From the NCBI RefSeq assembly GCF_035083965.1, contig NC_089728.1, positions 17,671,955-17,735,954 on the forward strand: a stretch of 64,000 bases of DNA, in the 5' to 3' direction. The stretch is from Branchiostoma lanceolatum (taxonomy: Eukaryota; Chordata; Leptocardii; Amphioxiformes; Branchiostomatidae). Below, one piece after another: positions 11,201-21,861 of the stretch (positions are counted from its first letter, which is position 1; the number at the start of each line of letters is the position of its first letter). The notes below the pieces were generated by a model. It saw only the letters and a list, made by a program, of their open reading frames with translations, was not told the origin of the DNA and did no database searches. Both the position numbers and the translations under genes were made by a program.

Positions 11201-13061
11201 CATAGTAGTCAGGCACCCAGGTCCAGCTCCTCAGGCCATCCCTGGTGTAGTGAGGCCCCCGGTGGTTGGAGCAGTCAATGCCATCCCAGCAGTCAGGCAG
11301 GGATTTCAAACTGTACAGGCCAGCCCTTCACCAATGACAAGAGCCCCAGTAGTCAGGCAGCAACTTCAGCCTAACATGGCCACCACATTGCCAGGGGGCT
11401 TGACAAACATGGCACCTGGGACAACTGTGGTACCAGGGACACCTGTGGCACCTGGGACAGCTGTGGGTCCGCATCAGCAGCTGTTGGTGCTTAAAAAAGA
11501 AGGAGACAAGTTCATTTGGGTAACACAGTCAACACAGAATATTGTTAATCCAATCCCAAACCAGAACAAAGGTTTGATAAGTGTAGCGAACATCGCCACT
11601 GCAAACCAGACTTTAACATCACATAGTACTGCAAGCATTGTGACCAACCAAGCAGTAACTACATCAAATACACCTGTAAAGGAAGAAAGCCATGTGTCCA
11701 ACAGTTCCAACCAGGCAGCTGGGGACCCAAAGTTGTTGGGAAGTGTACCAAAACACACAGCAGTCACTACTGAAGTCACTCCCACTGTTGTGACACAAAC
11801 TGTAAAACCATCATCAGCAACAACAGCGCAAAATGTAGTAGCTACACCACCCAGTACAGTACAGACCGTTGGAATTGCGACGTCCGCAACGACCAACGCC
11901 AGTGTTCAAAACACAATGGCTACTTCAAATCAACAGAATCCTTCTCCTTTAAGTACGATAGCTGCGAATAGTACCACCCTGCCTGGCATTGTTTCCATCA
12001 ACGTCTCTCCGATGTCCGTCGTGCCAAGTCATCAAGTGGGAGTCACCCCAACGGGGCAGCTAGCACTGGTACAACAAAAGAACTCTCAACCAGCACCCAA
12101 GACTGTGTATTTTGTAAATAAGGCGCCACAAGTCGGTAACATGGCGGCTCCGCAACAGGTGGTCACGATACAGGCTCCGCAGGTCGTGCACAGAGTGGCG
12201 AGCCCTGCGTTGAACGTACGCGGAATCCAGCCCGGCAGCACTGTTGTTGGCGCCAGTAACAACCAGCCGACCACTAACATCTTAATAATGGCGGATGGAC
12301 AGAGGATAGTGATTCCGAACAACCAAAAAGTGATCGCGGTTCAAGGTCCGGGTACGTCACAGCCGAGGTCTTCCCACCAGACCATCAGCCTGGCTCCACC
12401 GGTGGAAGTCCGCAACTCACAGTTTGTGATGAGGAATACAAACTACTGGAGGGGGCCCGGTAACGGATTCAATAGCAAAATGCCAGCCAAGGGACAACTG
12501 CTTAACATCGGACCAGGGCAGACCTTAGTGGCAAACAGTGCAGGTGGAGTACTTGTGCCCACGCAGAATGTTAAAACAGACAATAGTCGTCCGGGCAGGC
12601 CTGTCGTTTTGTCTCTCGCCCCCAAGCCAGAGCCGAAATCTGACAATAAAGATTCAAGTGTTGTCAACAAAGGTGACAAATCAGAACACACTCCAGTTGT
12701 TAAGACCGAAACTGCATCGGTGGCGAAGGGTACACCTCAAGTCAGGGACAAAAATAAGAAAGCAAAACTGAAAAATACAACAGGAAAGCAGAAAAACAAC
12801 TTGTTGAAAAAGAAACAGAAAAAGGTGAAAACAGAACGGGCAGAAGAACCAGAGACCATGCTTCTGAGGAGTTTCCACAGTAACCCCTATCTGACTTCCA
12901 GGGAACTGCAGCAGCTGAAGTTTAAAACCTACCGCAGTGCGTCAGACATTCGCTACTGGTTCCACACCATGCAGAGGAAGTGTATGAAGAGTTTGGAGCA
13001 GCGAGAGCCCAGAGTTTTTCTGTGCCGCTGTGATGTCAAAAGGCAGAAAGTAGAAGACTAA
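5214..13061 (+). CDS. adnp-like: ADNP-like C2H2 zinc-finger/homeodomain protein, 1369 aa
   Basis: Seven coding exons join in frame: 5214-6089, 6645-6748, 7155-7311, 7932-8072, 8259-8969, 9442-9574 and 11074-13061, all GT-AG. Domain order: acidic Ser/Glu-rich N-terminus (1-260); basic stretch CRRSKRRR near 330; C2H2 fingers at about 382-402, 409-430, 444-465, 467-488 and 629-650; a long Thr/Val/Gln/Pro-rich low-complexity region; and a degenerate homeodomain at about 1303-1350 (SNPYLTSREL ... DIRYWFHTMQRKC). The spacing of the C-terminal block, including the basic tail after the homeodomain (PRVFLCRCDVKRQKVED), parallels the end of vertebrate ADNP. ADNP is a nuclear chromatin regulator that works with CHD4 and HP1 in the ChAHP complex. 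Orthology is inferred from architecture and recalled family features; ADNP2 or another ZF-class homeobox gene is the alternative. The start is the first ATG of a long open exon that begins after an acceptor at 5127. Confidence 0.7.
6138..6217. repeat. 80-bp palindromic MITE
   Basis: TTAACCTTCTCCCTGCTGCC at one end and TGCTAAAGGTTAA at the other form terminal inverted repeats. It is a close copy of 4747-4826. It lies in intron 1 of the ADNP-like coding region. Confidence 0.6.
7013..7110 (+). repeat. fragment of GGGCCCCCT dispersed repeat
   Basis: GCCTGGATGGATTG ... TTTTGGCATGTATTAAGA ... TTTTGGGCCCCCTAG matches the core of the repeat present in three copies at 33.4-34.35 kb and at 57.9-58.4 kb, with an inverted fragment at 41.98-42.13 kb. 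Confidence 0.6.
7620..7890. mobile_element. degenerate copy of the GGCCATGTTGATTT MITE
   Basis: GACTTTGGAAATTATTTTAG, TTTTGCAGCTGCTTTGGACG and TGTCATCCATATAATGAAAT match successive blocks of the elements at 22307-22925 and 57233-57630. The left terminal repeat is eroded. It ends about 40 bp before exon 4 of the ADNP-like gene. Confidence 0.6.
9010..9290 (+). mobile_element. tRNA-derived SINE
   Basis: The head has pol III boxes (TAGTCCAGTGGTTAGCGG; GAGTTCGAATCCCGG), followed by a body with TGCACGCTACCGGAAAGGGT and GAAAAGAGCTAGGGGAATTT. It closely matches the copy at 43083-43345. It lies in intron 5 of the ADNP-like gene. Confidence 0.75.
9648..10117. mobile_element. hAT-type MITE, near-perfect 8-bp TSD
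   Basis: Terminal repeats TAGTGCTGCGTAC / GTACGCAGCACTA are flanked by CCAGGTAT and CTAGGTAT (one mismatch). The subterminal regions are full of GGTACAGGT / ACCTGTACC motifs on both strands. A sibling lies at 10563-10999 in the same intron. Confidence 0.75.
10142..10260 (+). repeat. dispersed repeat fragment
   Basis: GTGTTTCCGGTCACCTGACC ... TTTTTTTGGGGTCGACTGCGG is related to 58676-58775 on the same strand and, inverted, to about 54800-54907. Confidence 0.5.
10563..10999. mobile_element. hAT-type MITE, perfect 8-bp TSD
   Basis: TAGTGCTGCAT ... ATGCACCACTA termini are flanked on both sides by GGCCTAGG. It carries the same ACCTGAACC subterminal motifs as 9648-10117. It lies 74 bp upstream of the large last exon of the ADNP-like gene. 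Confidence 0.8.
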
Positions 13062-15220
13062 GATATAAACAAAGGGTAAACTGTACAGAGATATTCCTCC
13101 TGTTCAAGTTATGTCACTGCACAAATTCAAAATATTGTTTTTCATGACATCTTCTTGTTGGACCACTGCTAATTTCCCTAAATTGCTCAATTTGATGTGT
13201 CGCAATTGAATTCTCTATTCAAAACTAGTACCAGTGGTGTTGCAAAATGTACATAGATGTTGTAGTTAAAATTCTTCTGTCCAAACAGGCTGTATGATGT
13301 GTTCATGAGAATGGAAGGGAATGTGAGATAACTGTCCAACTGGCTTTTTTTGGCGATGCCTCAGGGGCGAGCCTTATGTTTCTGGATGTGACACACCATT
13401 GTCACAGCGTTCCTTTACTTTTAGTAGTTTTTGCACAAGCGATGATAGCTATTTCTGTTTTCAATCAAGGATGGAAAACAGTTTTTTGCTTGGTTTCTAC
13501 TTCTTGGTTACTTGTAAACTAGCAGGCACCCTGTGGTGTTCAATTACATTATGTAGCAAGTGGCAGGACAGAGCTGGAGGGGCTGGTCACCATTTATATG
13601 AATGTATTTGAGTAAGAAGAAACACGGCAGTATATAGTTTGTTAGGCTAGACCATTGCATTTTCTTGCAAATGTTACCTTTCTAGTTACAATAGTAATGT
13701 ATTTATGCAGTGCAATGTACCTGCGCAAAATTTTGACGTATTTGTAGCTTATTCGGTAATTCCTTAATTCTTAATCTTATATCAAACAAGTCTCAAATCC
13801 AGGTGTTTCAAAAGAATTTTCACCAGTCCTGTATCTTATGGAATATTTGCACAATCTGATGAATGATTTTTTTCTTATTTTCTCAGATCCTTGTGACTGT
13901 AATAGACCATTCCTTTTGTAAATGTGCTTTAGTTTAATACATGTCGTTGAATGTGTGCCTTTTGTGGCAAGAATTGTAGTTCTAAACTGCAAAAGACAAT
14001 CTACATTGATGTAAAAAAGAGAAAGACGGTTTTGAACTAATATGTAATTGTCAGAGGATGTAAAATTGATATTCTGTATGTATGTTGCGTTTTTATGTTG
14101 CGTTTCTAAAACCACTGTTAATACTTAAGTTGTAATACACTACAATGACATATAGACAACACAAGTGCAACTTTGGTAGAAATTATTTATTGTCTTGTTA
14201 AGCAAACAGAAGCACACTAACCTTTTTTTTATATATATATATTTGTATACTCAGTAGTTTTTAGAGTATTCTAAGTTATATACTTCTCACCATTTTTTTT
14301 TACCGGAGATGAGAAAAAATGTTAACTCTCACAGAGCATAATTGACATTGTTAAAAGTGGAAATTGTAGACCTTACATTGTTTTCTCTATCCTTCTCTTT
14401 AGGTATTAAGCTCAAATCAGGTTGATCAATTAAAAACGAGGCTTATAAAAACATTTGTAAGAATGTCTTGTGCATTACCTGTGAACGTTATGGATATTCT
14501 TAATGATATTAACAATAGACTGCATTATGTAATACTGTTTTCGATGACTATTGTCACTTTTTTCTCATAAAATTCCTCAAAATAGGGACAATTCCATCTA
14601 TGCCTAGAGTGGCCATGTAATATGTACAGCAAGAAATTGTTATATATCCTGTGCTTTCTCCACAGTACAATAAAACAAGTAGCTATCTTTATGAATAGTC
14701 TGTTTGATATAAGACAGGCATTTACTAGGCAAATTATGGTACACAGATAAAGTGTTCTGTTAGGGAAAAATGATAGGTTTTATATTCCAACATATCCATA
14801 AAACACATTTGCACAATATGTCACAAACTTGATTTTAATTATTGTTTCGTTTTGCAAGATTACAAATGTTAGAATCAAGTACCTATACTGTTGTATTCTA
14901 AACTTAAAGTGAACAAGTTAAGGATTTATAATCCAGGCTTTCCTACCCACATAAACATTTGTGAGAAGTGGCTAAATCTTGATACTTAATGGCTAATCTA
15001 ATATTTTAAGAGAGGAGATTTAGAAAGGTTTACTACAAAGAGAAGTGAAACAGGTTGAGCACTGGTCATATTGCATTTCTAGTCATAACATATATAATTA
15101 CACTGATAAATGTTGTATCTAAGATTCTAACTTACAAATTTAGCAGAGCTTCAAAATGTACAGAGACCATTTTTCTCTCAGAAAATGAATGATCTAAGGA
15201 GTCTGGGACCAGCTTAGGCG
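13062..15220. other. converging 3' UTRs of the ADNP-like gene and BLOC1S4
   Basis: AT-rich DNA without a credible ORF. A canonical AATAAA lies at 14669-14674, after (TA)n at about 14230, and could end a 1.6-kb ADNP-like 3' UTR. BLOC1S4 ends from the other side at 15221. Confidence 0.5.
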
Positions 15221-17433
15221 TCACCTCTCCTCAGCGGATGTCTTAGGATCTTCCTTTGGCGGGAAGAAGTCGTCTGTCTTGAAGATCTCTGGGGGCACAA
15301 ACTTCTTCCTCTGTTCTGGTTTAGGCACTACAGACTTCTTCTGCAAATGAAAAAGAAAGATCGACTCTGTGATGGATAGAATTACAATATAGCAATTTTT
15401 CGAGTTTGGTTTATTTCTGGACTTGTTTGCACACCAGTTTAAGTAACCATTTTCAAATAAACAATGGAATCGACAGCATTTCCTGATGGTTCACAATGAG
15501 AAATGGTAAAAAATTGGTAGCCATCAGAAAATACAGTAATGAATATGCATCAAAAACATAATTCAATTGCCAAAAACATACAGTGGACGCCTATACAATA
15601 GCCTTCTGTGCAGCCGGCATTTAATTTTTGTGGGGAGGGCGCTGATTTGCAATGTTTCACATGGTCCAGGTTCTCAGGGCTTCACGTCTATTAGAGTTTG
15701 GTTATACAAGAAGTAAGTGAGCATATAGGAACATACAGGCAGTTAGAAAACAGCAAATAAGCCCCAAAGAAGCTGTAGAAATCACATGTACAATGTGTAT
15801 ATAATTTGAAACAAAGTGTCCTCTGTAAAGAAGGGCATCTAAATCTTTGTTTTCTTAGTGTAGGGCATCCAGAAGACGTCCTGACGCCCTGCTAGCTAAT
15901 AGCCTGGTAGGTGCAGATGTAGATGTAGACTTACTGGTGCAAAGATGGGCATCTTGATGTTGGTGAAGAGTGATTTGATGGAGTTGAGGGAGCTGTAGTC
16001 TCTCTCTGCCTGGTTAACAAGCTCCTCCATCATGTTAACATTCCTCCTCACCACATTCACAAAAGCCTGGAAGAATGGAACACTTAATCAATTCTACAAA
16101 ATGAATAATTAATAAGAGATTAAAATAATTCATGGCCCAAGCTAGGTTTTAAGCTTAATTACTTTTAACGTGGGTTATGCATGTTGTTTACATAAGTTGG
16201 CTTATATTGAATAATTTTAGCAGTTATGATACAAAACAAAAGATGTGCAACTTGGCTGAAGAATGATATGATTTGATTTAATTAAGTTTCCTAACCTCTA
16301 GTTGGTCGATCCTCTCGTATGTCTTCCTGATTTCCAGTGACCTCTCATATAACTCTGGGAGTGTTTTGTTTAGTGCAAGGTTGGATTCTGATCGAACCTG
16401 GCAAGAGAGTAACAAATTATCACATTTGTTAACAACACTGTAACAGTGAAATCATTCAAGACGATTTTGATACTGTAAATGCATTAAAGTTTGTGTGGTT
16501 TTTATTTCGCGGTAGGGAGAAAATGGAGTGCTCGCTATGGTTTTAAGTTCGCGTTTGAAATAATAGTAGTGCTACAGTCAAAGGTGGGTAAAAAGTTTTG
16601 CGGTGGTTTTAATTTCCCGCTGAGTTCACCGCAAAAAACATGAACATAAAACCACCGCAAACATTTCTGCATTTACAGTATTACATTCTTTTAAATTTAA
16701 CTTTTAAATCCAAACTACAATAGCTTACCAGTATGACTGCTTAACCATATGATAGTTAGCATCATGTTGAGTATAACTTATTAAAATTCAGTGACATATC
16801 TCTTTGATAAATTAGTTCAGTGCCTGTTGTACAAGTGTATGCTATCTTAGGATGTGTAAAACTGAAAGTCAAAACTCACCATGTCTACAACTCCACAGAA
16901 TTCATCTAGGTGAGTCAGCATGTCTTCTATACTGTCTTCTATCATCTTCCTCTGTAAGGAAAAACATAAAAGAGAGACACATGGGTTATGACTTATTCTA
17001 AAATTATTTTAAATTTCGTCTTTATTTTCGTTCGGCATTTGTCTTTGAGTTTGACATGCTGATATTCAATTTTTGTTGTTTTATATCTGGTAACGATATC
17101 AAAGGCTCAAAAGCAACAACAAATCTATAACAGTTTATCTAAACAGTTGTTGTCGTTGTGGTGGTTAAGCTGTAAGAAACCAACCTCCTTGGAGAAACGT
17201 ATACTAGTAGTTTCGTTTCACCGCCCCCTCCCCATTTACAACTGCGTGTCACCACGCTTATTGTGCCGTTTCAAAACGAATAAGTTTACTACAACGTTTC
17301 TTCACTTTCTCACCTCTTTGTCTGTGTTTACATCGAGATACTGCGAGTAGTCAGCGCACGTCTGCTCAAGCACAGGCAACATTTCTTCGTTTTTCTCCGG
17401 AGGACTTTGTTTCTGTGGACTTTCTTCCGCCAT
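15221..17433 (-). CDS. bloc1s4: BLOC1S4 (cappuccino), BLOC-1 subunit 4, 181 aa
   Basis: Five minus-strand exons join in frame: 17433-17314, 16951-16880, 16397-16296, 16066-15935 and 15340-15221 (TGA), all GT-AG. The protein is mostly helical and coiled-coil. It carries the family core LTHLDEF (about residues 52-58), YERIDQLEAFVNVV (spanning exons 3-4) and MEELVNQAERDY, then a C-terminal FKTDDFFPP like the FRTEDYFP of the human protein. BLOC-1 acts on endosomal tubules in cargo sorting to lysosome-related organelles. It is somewhat shorter than human (217 aa) because the N-terminus is short. The start is the only ATG upstream of the first donor and has GCC-rich context. It diverges from N6AMT1, 474 bp apart. 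Confidence 0.9.
15846..15900. repeat. copy of an element also at 48.12-48.18 kb
   Basis: TTTTCTTAGTGTAGGGCATC ... CTGCTAGCTAAT is the inverse of 48125-48180 (TAGCTAGCATGACGTCAGGG ... ACACTAAGAAAAC). It lies in BLOC1S4 intron 4. Confidence 0.6.
16471..16680. mobile_element. TACTGTAAATGC MITE (copy 1)
   Basis: TACTGTAAATGC ... GCATTTACAGTA termini, with GC-richer subterminal blocks of the type ACCACCGC / GCGGTGGTTTT. Other copies lie at 32499-32694, 38480-38693, 53082-53282 and, partial, 55916-56060. It lies in BLOC1S4 intron 2. Confidence 0.75.
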
Positions 17434-17907
17434 GATGGATACCTCTATCTGACATGCGCAATCACCTTTGACCTGTAGGAGCAGACGACTTGAAGAAAAG
17501 GTGACTTCCCAAGATTTGCCATGATTTCCAGTGTTTCTTCAGATTTCTTCGTATTTTATAGATACACAGGTTGTAGGTATGAATAATTTTATATCATCCT
17601 AACGTTACATGTATAATACAACCTTTGTCGTCTTCTTGAGCTATAAAAATGGAACTAAAGCCTTAGAACTAGTGTTACAATACCACTTATGGGTTGGTTA
17701 AAAATTGTCAAATTCTTGACCAGTTAGACTGGCTTTAATTACAGGTTTGCGTAGCAAAACCTTTGTTAGATCCGTTAGCATATATGGTGGCCGCCATCTT
17801 GAATCGTGACGTCACAGGGTCGCCATACTATTTTATTGGGAGGGGTGTTTTTTTGGGTCGCTAACATTCTCTCTTTTTTTATTTCGTGTTTTTTCTTTCC
17901 GATCCAG
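17434..17907. promoter_or_regulatory. divergent BLOC1S4 / N6AMT1 promoter with CRE and YY1-type sites
   Basis: A perfect palindromic CRE TGACGTCA lies at 17807-17814, next to GCCGCCATCTTG (17790-17801), a consensus YY1 site. Both are typical of TATA-less housekeeping promoters. A pyrimidine tract ending in CCAG (17907) immediately before the N6AMT1 ATG could be a 3' splice site, so a short 5'-leader intron is possible. Confidence 0.6.
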
Positions 17908-18573
17908 ATGACCATGGGTGAAACATTCCCCACTCCTGACTTGTCCCACTTGACGACGGAGGACTACGAACATGTCTACGAGCCAGCGGAAGACACCTTT
18001 CTCCTAATGGACGCTCTCGAGAAGGATGCTGACTTCTTACACTCCATCGCACCTTCCATCTGCTTGGAGGTGGGCTGTGGATCCGGAGCTGTGATCACCT
18101 TCCTGGGATCCATCCTAGGATCACGACCGCACTACCTCTGTACCGATCTCAACCCACGCGCCGCCGAATGCGCCGCCATGACAGGCAAACAGAACAACGT
18201 TTCCATCCAGCCGGTCTTGACCGATTTGGCATCAGCGTTGTTACCACGGTTGGAGAACAAAATAGACGTGATGATCTTTAACCCGCCGTACGTCGTGACC
18301 CCTACCGAGGAGGTGGGGTCACACGGGATCGAGGCGTCGTGGGCTGGAGGTGTCAAAGGTCGTGAGGTCATGGATCGCTTCTTCCCTCTCGTTCCGAAAC
18401 TGTTGTCAGAGAAGGGAGTGTTCTACTTGGTCACTATTGAGCAAAACAATGCAGAGGAGATTGGATGTAAAATGAGTGCCTTTGGATTTACTATGGACAA
18501 GATAATGAGTCGTAAAGCTGGTCCAGAGAAGCTAGCCATCCTCAGATTTTGTCCTCGCAAGAGAACAATGTAA
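17908..18573 (+). CDS. n6amt1: N6AMT1/HEMK2 protein methyltransferase, 221 aa, single exon
   Basis: Class-I SAM-dependent methyltransferase. Motif I LEVGCGSGAV (about 55-64) binds SAM; NPPYVV (about 129-134) is the HemK-type catalytic NPPY that positions a glutamine amide. The vertebrate enzyme with TRMT112 methylates the GGQ glutamine of eRF1 and also histone H4 lysine 12. Length agrees with the human protein (214 aa). Either ATG 17908 or ATG 17914 (ACCATGG, ideal Kozak) may be the start. The frame is open upstream to 17806, but that extension has no ATG and overlaps the CRE, so it is not used here. The whole coding region is uninterrupted, unlike the multi-exon human gene. Confidence 0.93.
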   Translation: MTMGETFPTPDLSHLTTEDYEHVYEPAEDTFLLMDALEKDADFLHSIAPSICLEVGCGSGAVITFLGSILGSRPHYLCTDLNPRAAECAAMTGKQNNVSIQPVLTDLASALLPRLENKIDVMIFNPPYVVTPTEEVGSHGIEASWAGGVKGREVMDRFFPLVPKLLSEKGVFYLVTIEQNNAEEIGCKMSAFGFTMDKIMSRKAGPEKLAILRFCPRKRTM

Positions 18574-19272
18574 AAGAAACGGAACCTGTCAGGAATATGG
18601 AGAATATAGATTCTGGAAATATTTTGATAAAAGGGTGAAATTAAAGTATTAATGGTAATGTTGCTGTTGCATCACAATTGGTCTGACTTTTTTTTTTCTT
18701 TTAAAAATTCCTTCTGTTTCCCGAATGTTAACGGAAATGTAGAGATCTTGCCAGTAACATGATTCTATATGCTACTATTCAATGCATATAACTTTTACAT
18801 ACTAGTTATTTACTACAGAGGAGTTACTAGTACTTGGTTGTTATCTGCAGTTTCAGATGAAACTGCTAGGCTCATTCTTCTATCTTTCAATTGTGCAGGA
18901 ATCTATTTAAACTTGCTGGATCTAGATCTCTTTGATTTCCCATAACTTGATAGCTTCTACCTTAAACCAAAGCCTTCCACATTAAATTAAATCTATTCAT
19001 AACAATATAGAACTCTATGACATTCAATAAAGGTACACCCCTGTGAGAAAAGTGCGCTCGTCCAATATGGCCGAAAAAAGTTTATTTCCTCATGCCGATG
19101 TTTTCCTAAGGATAGTAATGTTTTGTTCCGTACGTAGATGATATTGACAGCCCTCTATAGAGGACTAGCTGTGGTTGTGAGTGTGTGTATCAGCTCTGCA
19201 TCTGAATCATTCTGTCGCAAAGAAGACGTCCATAGCTGTCCAGGTGAACGGGAAAAGAACCGGGAAGTGCCG
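18574..19272. other. N6AMT1 3' UTR and MDP1 promoter
   Basis: ATTAAA at 18640-18645 is a plausible polyadenylation signal for N6AMT1. A CCAATATGG sequence near 19060 precedes the MDP1 first exon. No other gene is seen. Confidence 0.4.
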
Positions 19273-19469
19273 ATGAACAACTTCCGCCCTCCCACCCCGC
19301 GGCCTGAGCTGGTCGTGTTTGACGTAGGTATGTCAGCCTGTCAATCATTGATTGATTAATATTGATGATTTTGGTCATCATATATGTACCTATCTCTGTC
19401 TCTCTCTCTGTATATATCTATCTATATACAAATGTACGTATATACTAGTAACATATATACTTAGTAACG

Positions 19470-19509
<40 letters not shown>

Positions 19510-21861
19510 ATTTGTATATTGGGGGTTTAAAAACATCCTGTATTCGTGTGTGTTTGTAAGATTTCACAGCGTTTGTCGACAACGTTGTCACCTCACTTGG
19601 TGTTATAAGGACATCAAATAAGGTTTGATTGTTGGCAGCAAATTCTGTCGTTTTAAAAATGTACTTACATGTTACATAATATACATGTAACGTTATGTCG
19701 ATCTACATCCAACAGACTTTACCCTCTGGCCCTTTTGGGTAGACACACATGTAAGCCCGCCATTCAAGAAAACAAGGTGAGTTTTATTTTCTTCGAATTT
19801 AGTCATTATGAATTATAGATATTATCATATATTATGATATAGAAATATTTTGTCATATTCTAGCATTGATAAGAAACACATTATAATTCACGGATGTTCA
19901 CGGATTCCTTTGTGCATGCGCAGGTCAAAGGTGAAGGCCCCTGAGACATAAACAAATACAAAAACAAACTGGCCGATGACAGTCATATAGTCATACACCT
20001 AGATATGTATACAATTTATATTATAAAACTGTTTATAAGTCAGGGGCCTTCACCTTTGACCTGCACATGTGTAGTTGGATCTGTGAAAATACTTATTGTC
20101 CATTCAGCTTGAGTGATAATCATATCCTGAGTGAATTTTAGAAAAATTAGATGTATTTGAAATATGAAGTCCTAGATGTTCCAACCTTGTTCCCTGACTT
20201 CCTCCCCAGTGATGGCAGAGTGGTGGACAGGCACAACTATGTTATCCAGGGGTATGAAGATGTTCCCGAGATTCTGGAGTGGATGAGCAGACAAGGATAC
20301 ACCATGGCTGTGGCATCCAGGTAACACTATTATCATCAAATCATTGTATCCTAGTATTTGACCGTGAAGCACTGAATGGGCTGCAGTACTCATGGGCAGT
20401 ACAGCGACTCTTGAAAAATATTATTTTGAGAAACAGAAAAGCAAACAAAAATGATAACTTGCAATTGAATGTAATTTACAATTATTATTATTAAGCACTG
20501 TTTTCTTCTCAAAAGTATGTTTTCAAGAGTTGTGGTACCAGGTTTTGAATAGATTGCTGTGTTTACTATGACATCATGGGCTGCAATTAACTTGATTACC
20601 TGGCAACAGGAATCAAGAACTGGAGGAAGTATGATATGTAAGATTTGATGTTCAACAACATCAGAAGGGTGTATATTTTGAACTAACTTCTTTGTTCATT
20701 GAATAATTCTTAGGGTAGTTGCTTGTAATCAGGAACAGTTGTATTTTAGTGTCGATTGTGACACAAGCACGTATTAAAAGTTAAAGACTGGTGATGGTAC
20801 TTGGCGATAGCTATCAAGCTATCACCAAGGCTTGCCTTATATTCCTTTTCATTACTATCTTTGCTGAGAAGTGGAAAAAAAGTATTCCTGAAATTGAATA
20901 CCTGTCCAGTACTGCATGTATCCCTTATATGTCTGTTACAGAACTGATGCTGAACAGGACATGAGAAAAGCTCTGAAGCTGTTGGACTGGGACAAATATT
21001 TTACCTACAGGGAGATTTATCCTGGCTCTAAAACACGGCATTTTGAAAGGTAACCCTTTAATTTTTCTTCTGTATTTTTATTTGTACATCTATTTTGTCA
21101 TCTTTTATTATTTCACATTGTTTTGCCAACTCAAAATAATTGTTCATGTTATGATACTATGATACTCTCTTCCTTAAGTTCCATGAACAAAGTGGTGTAC
21201 CATACTCTAAGATGATTTTCTTTGATGATGAGGAAAGGAATATCTACGACCTAAACAGGATAGGTAGGTAACCTGAGTGTTTTAACAACGTTTATGCTTG
21301 TTCAACTCATATTGTTAAATGCTGACATTTTTTTTAAATTAAGAGTGATTAGAACAGTTTGACAAGGTAATTGATAATAGATAATTGATTGATTGATTGG
21401 TTGGTTGGTTGGTTGGTTGGTTGGTTGGTTGGTTGGTTGGTTAGTTAGTTGGTTGGTTGAGAAATATCCAACTACATCCTTAGTAGTAATAGTAGTAGTA
21501 GTAGATTGGTTTATTTCTCTTTAACAACAGCCAAGTTGTGGCCCTAGCGCCGAAATATCAGGCTTGTTTACATATACAAAGACACATTATAATGGAACAT
21601 ATTGCAATGTCACAAAGTATTACAAGGTGTACAATGCCTAGCATATATTATTACGTTAACAACTTAATACTTCCATGCCATTGTTAAAAACATTATAAGA
21701 TTACAGATTTTGTTTATACACTTAATGTATTAAAAAAATTGTATTTCATCTATTTCATTCTTATTGTTCCCCCAGGTGTGCTGTCCCTCTTAGTGGACAG
21801 AGGACTGACCCTTGAGGTTCTCCAGAATGGACTGGAGAAGTTTGCTCGGGAAAGGAAGTAG
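19273..21861 (+). CDS. mdp1: MDP1, magnesium-dependent phosphatase 1 (one junction irregular)
   Basis: Six exons: 19273-19327, 19716-19776, 20210-20320, 20942-21049, 21179-21263 and 21776-21861 (TAG); about 168 aa expected (human 176). All four HAD motifs are present: DVDFT (residues 17-21), AVASR, the lysine in GSKTRHFER, and FFDDEERN. The family dephosphorylates phosphotyrosine or fructosamine-phosphate in the cytosol with a catalytic Asp and Mg2+. The start at 19273 gives an N-terminus parallel to the paralogue at 3.37 kb (PPTPRPEL). The exon 4/5 junction does not fit GT-AG in frame: the codon AGG before TTC CAT GAA needs a base that is the G of the GTAACC donor (21050). The total is 506 nt instead of 507. 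Either the intron has non-canonical ends or one base is missing. Confidence 0.88.
19471..19507. repeat. (TA)n microsatellite
   Basis: About 18 TA repeats in MDP1 intron 1. Confidence 0.9.
20556..20690 (+). repeat. dispersed repeat with copy at 23.8 kb
   Basis: TGACATCATGGGCTGCAATT followed by AACTTGATTACCTGGC and GGAATCAAGAACTGGA recurs at about 23803-23900 with few changes. Confidence 0.6.
21391..21465. repeat. (GGTT)n microsatellite
   Basis: About 17 GGTT units with two AGTT variants in MDP1 intron 5. Confidence 0.9.

Noticed and set aside
11474..11896. Minus-strand ORF of 140 codons
   Set aside because: It is antisense to the Thr/Val-rich region of the ADNP-like last exon; no independent support.
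17806..17907. N-terminal extension of N6AMT1
   Set aside because: It begins with GTG, overlaps the CRE and ends in a splice-acceptor-like tract; the family starts near the ATG at 17908 or 17914.
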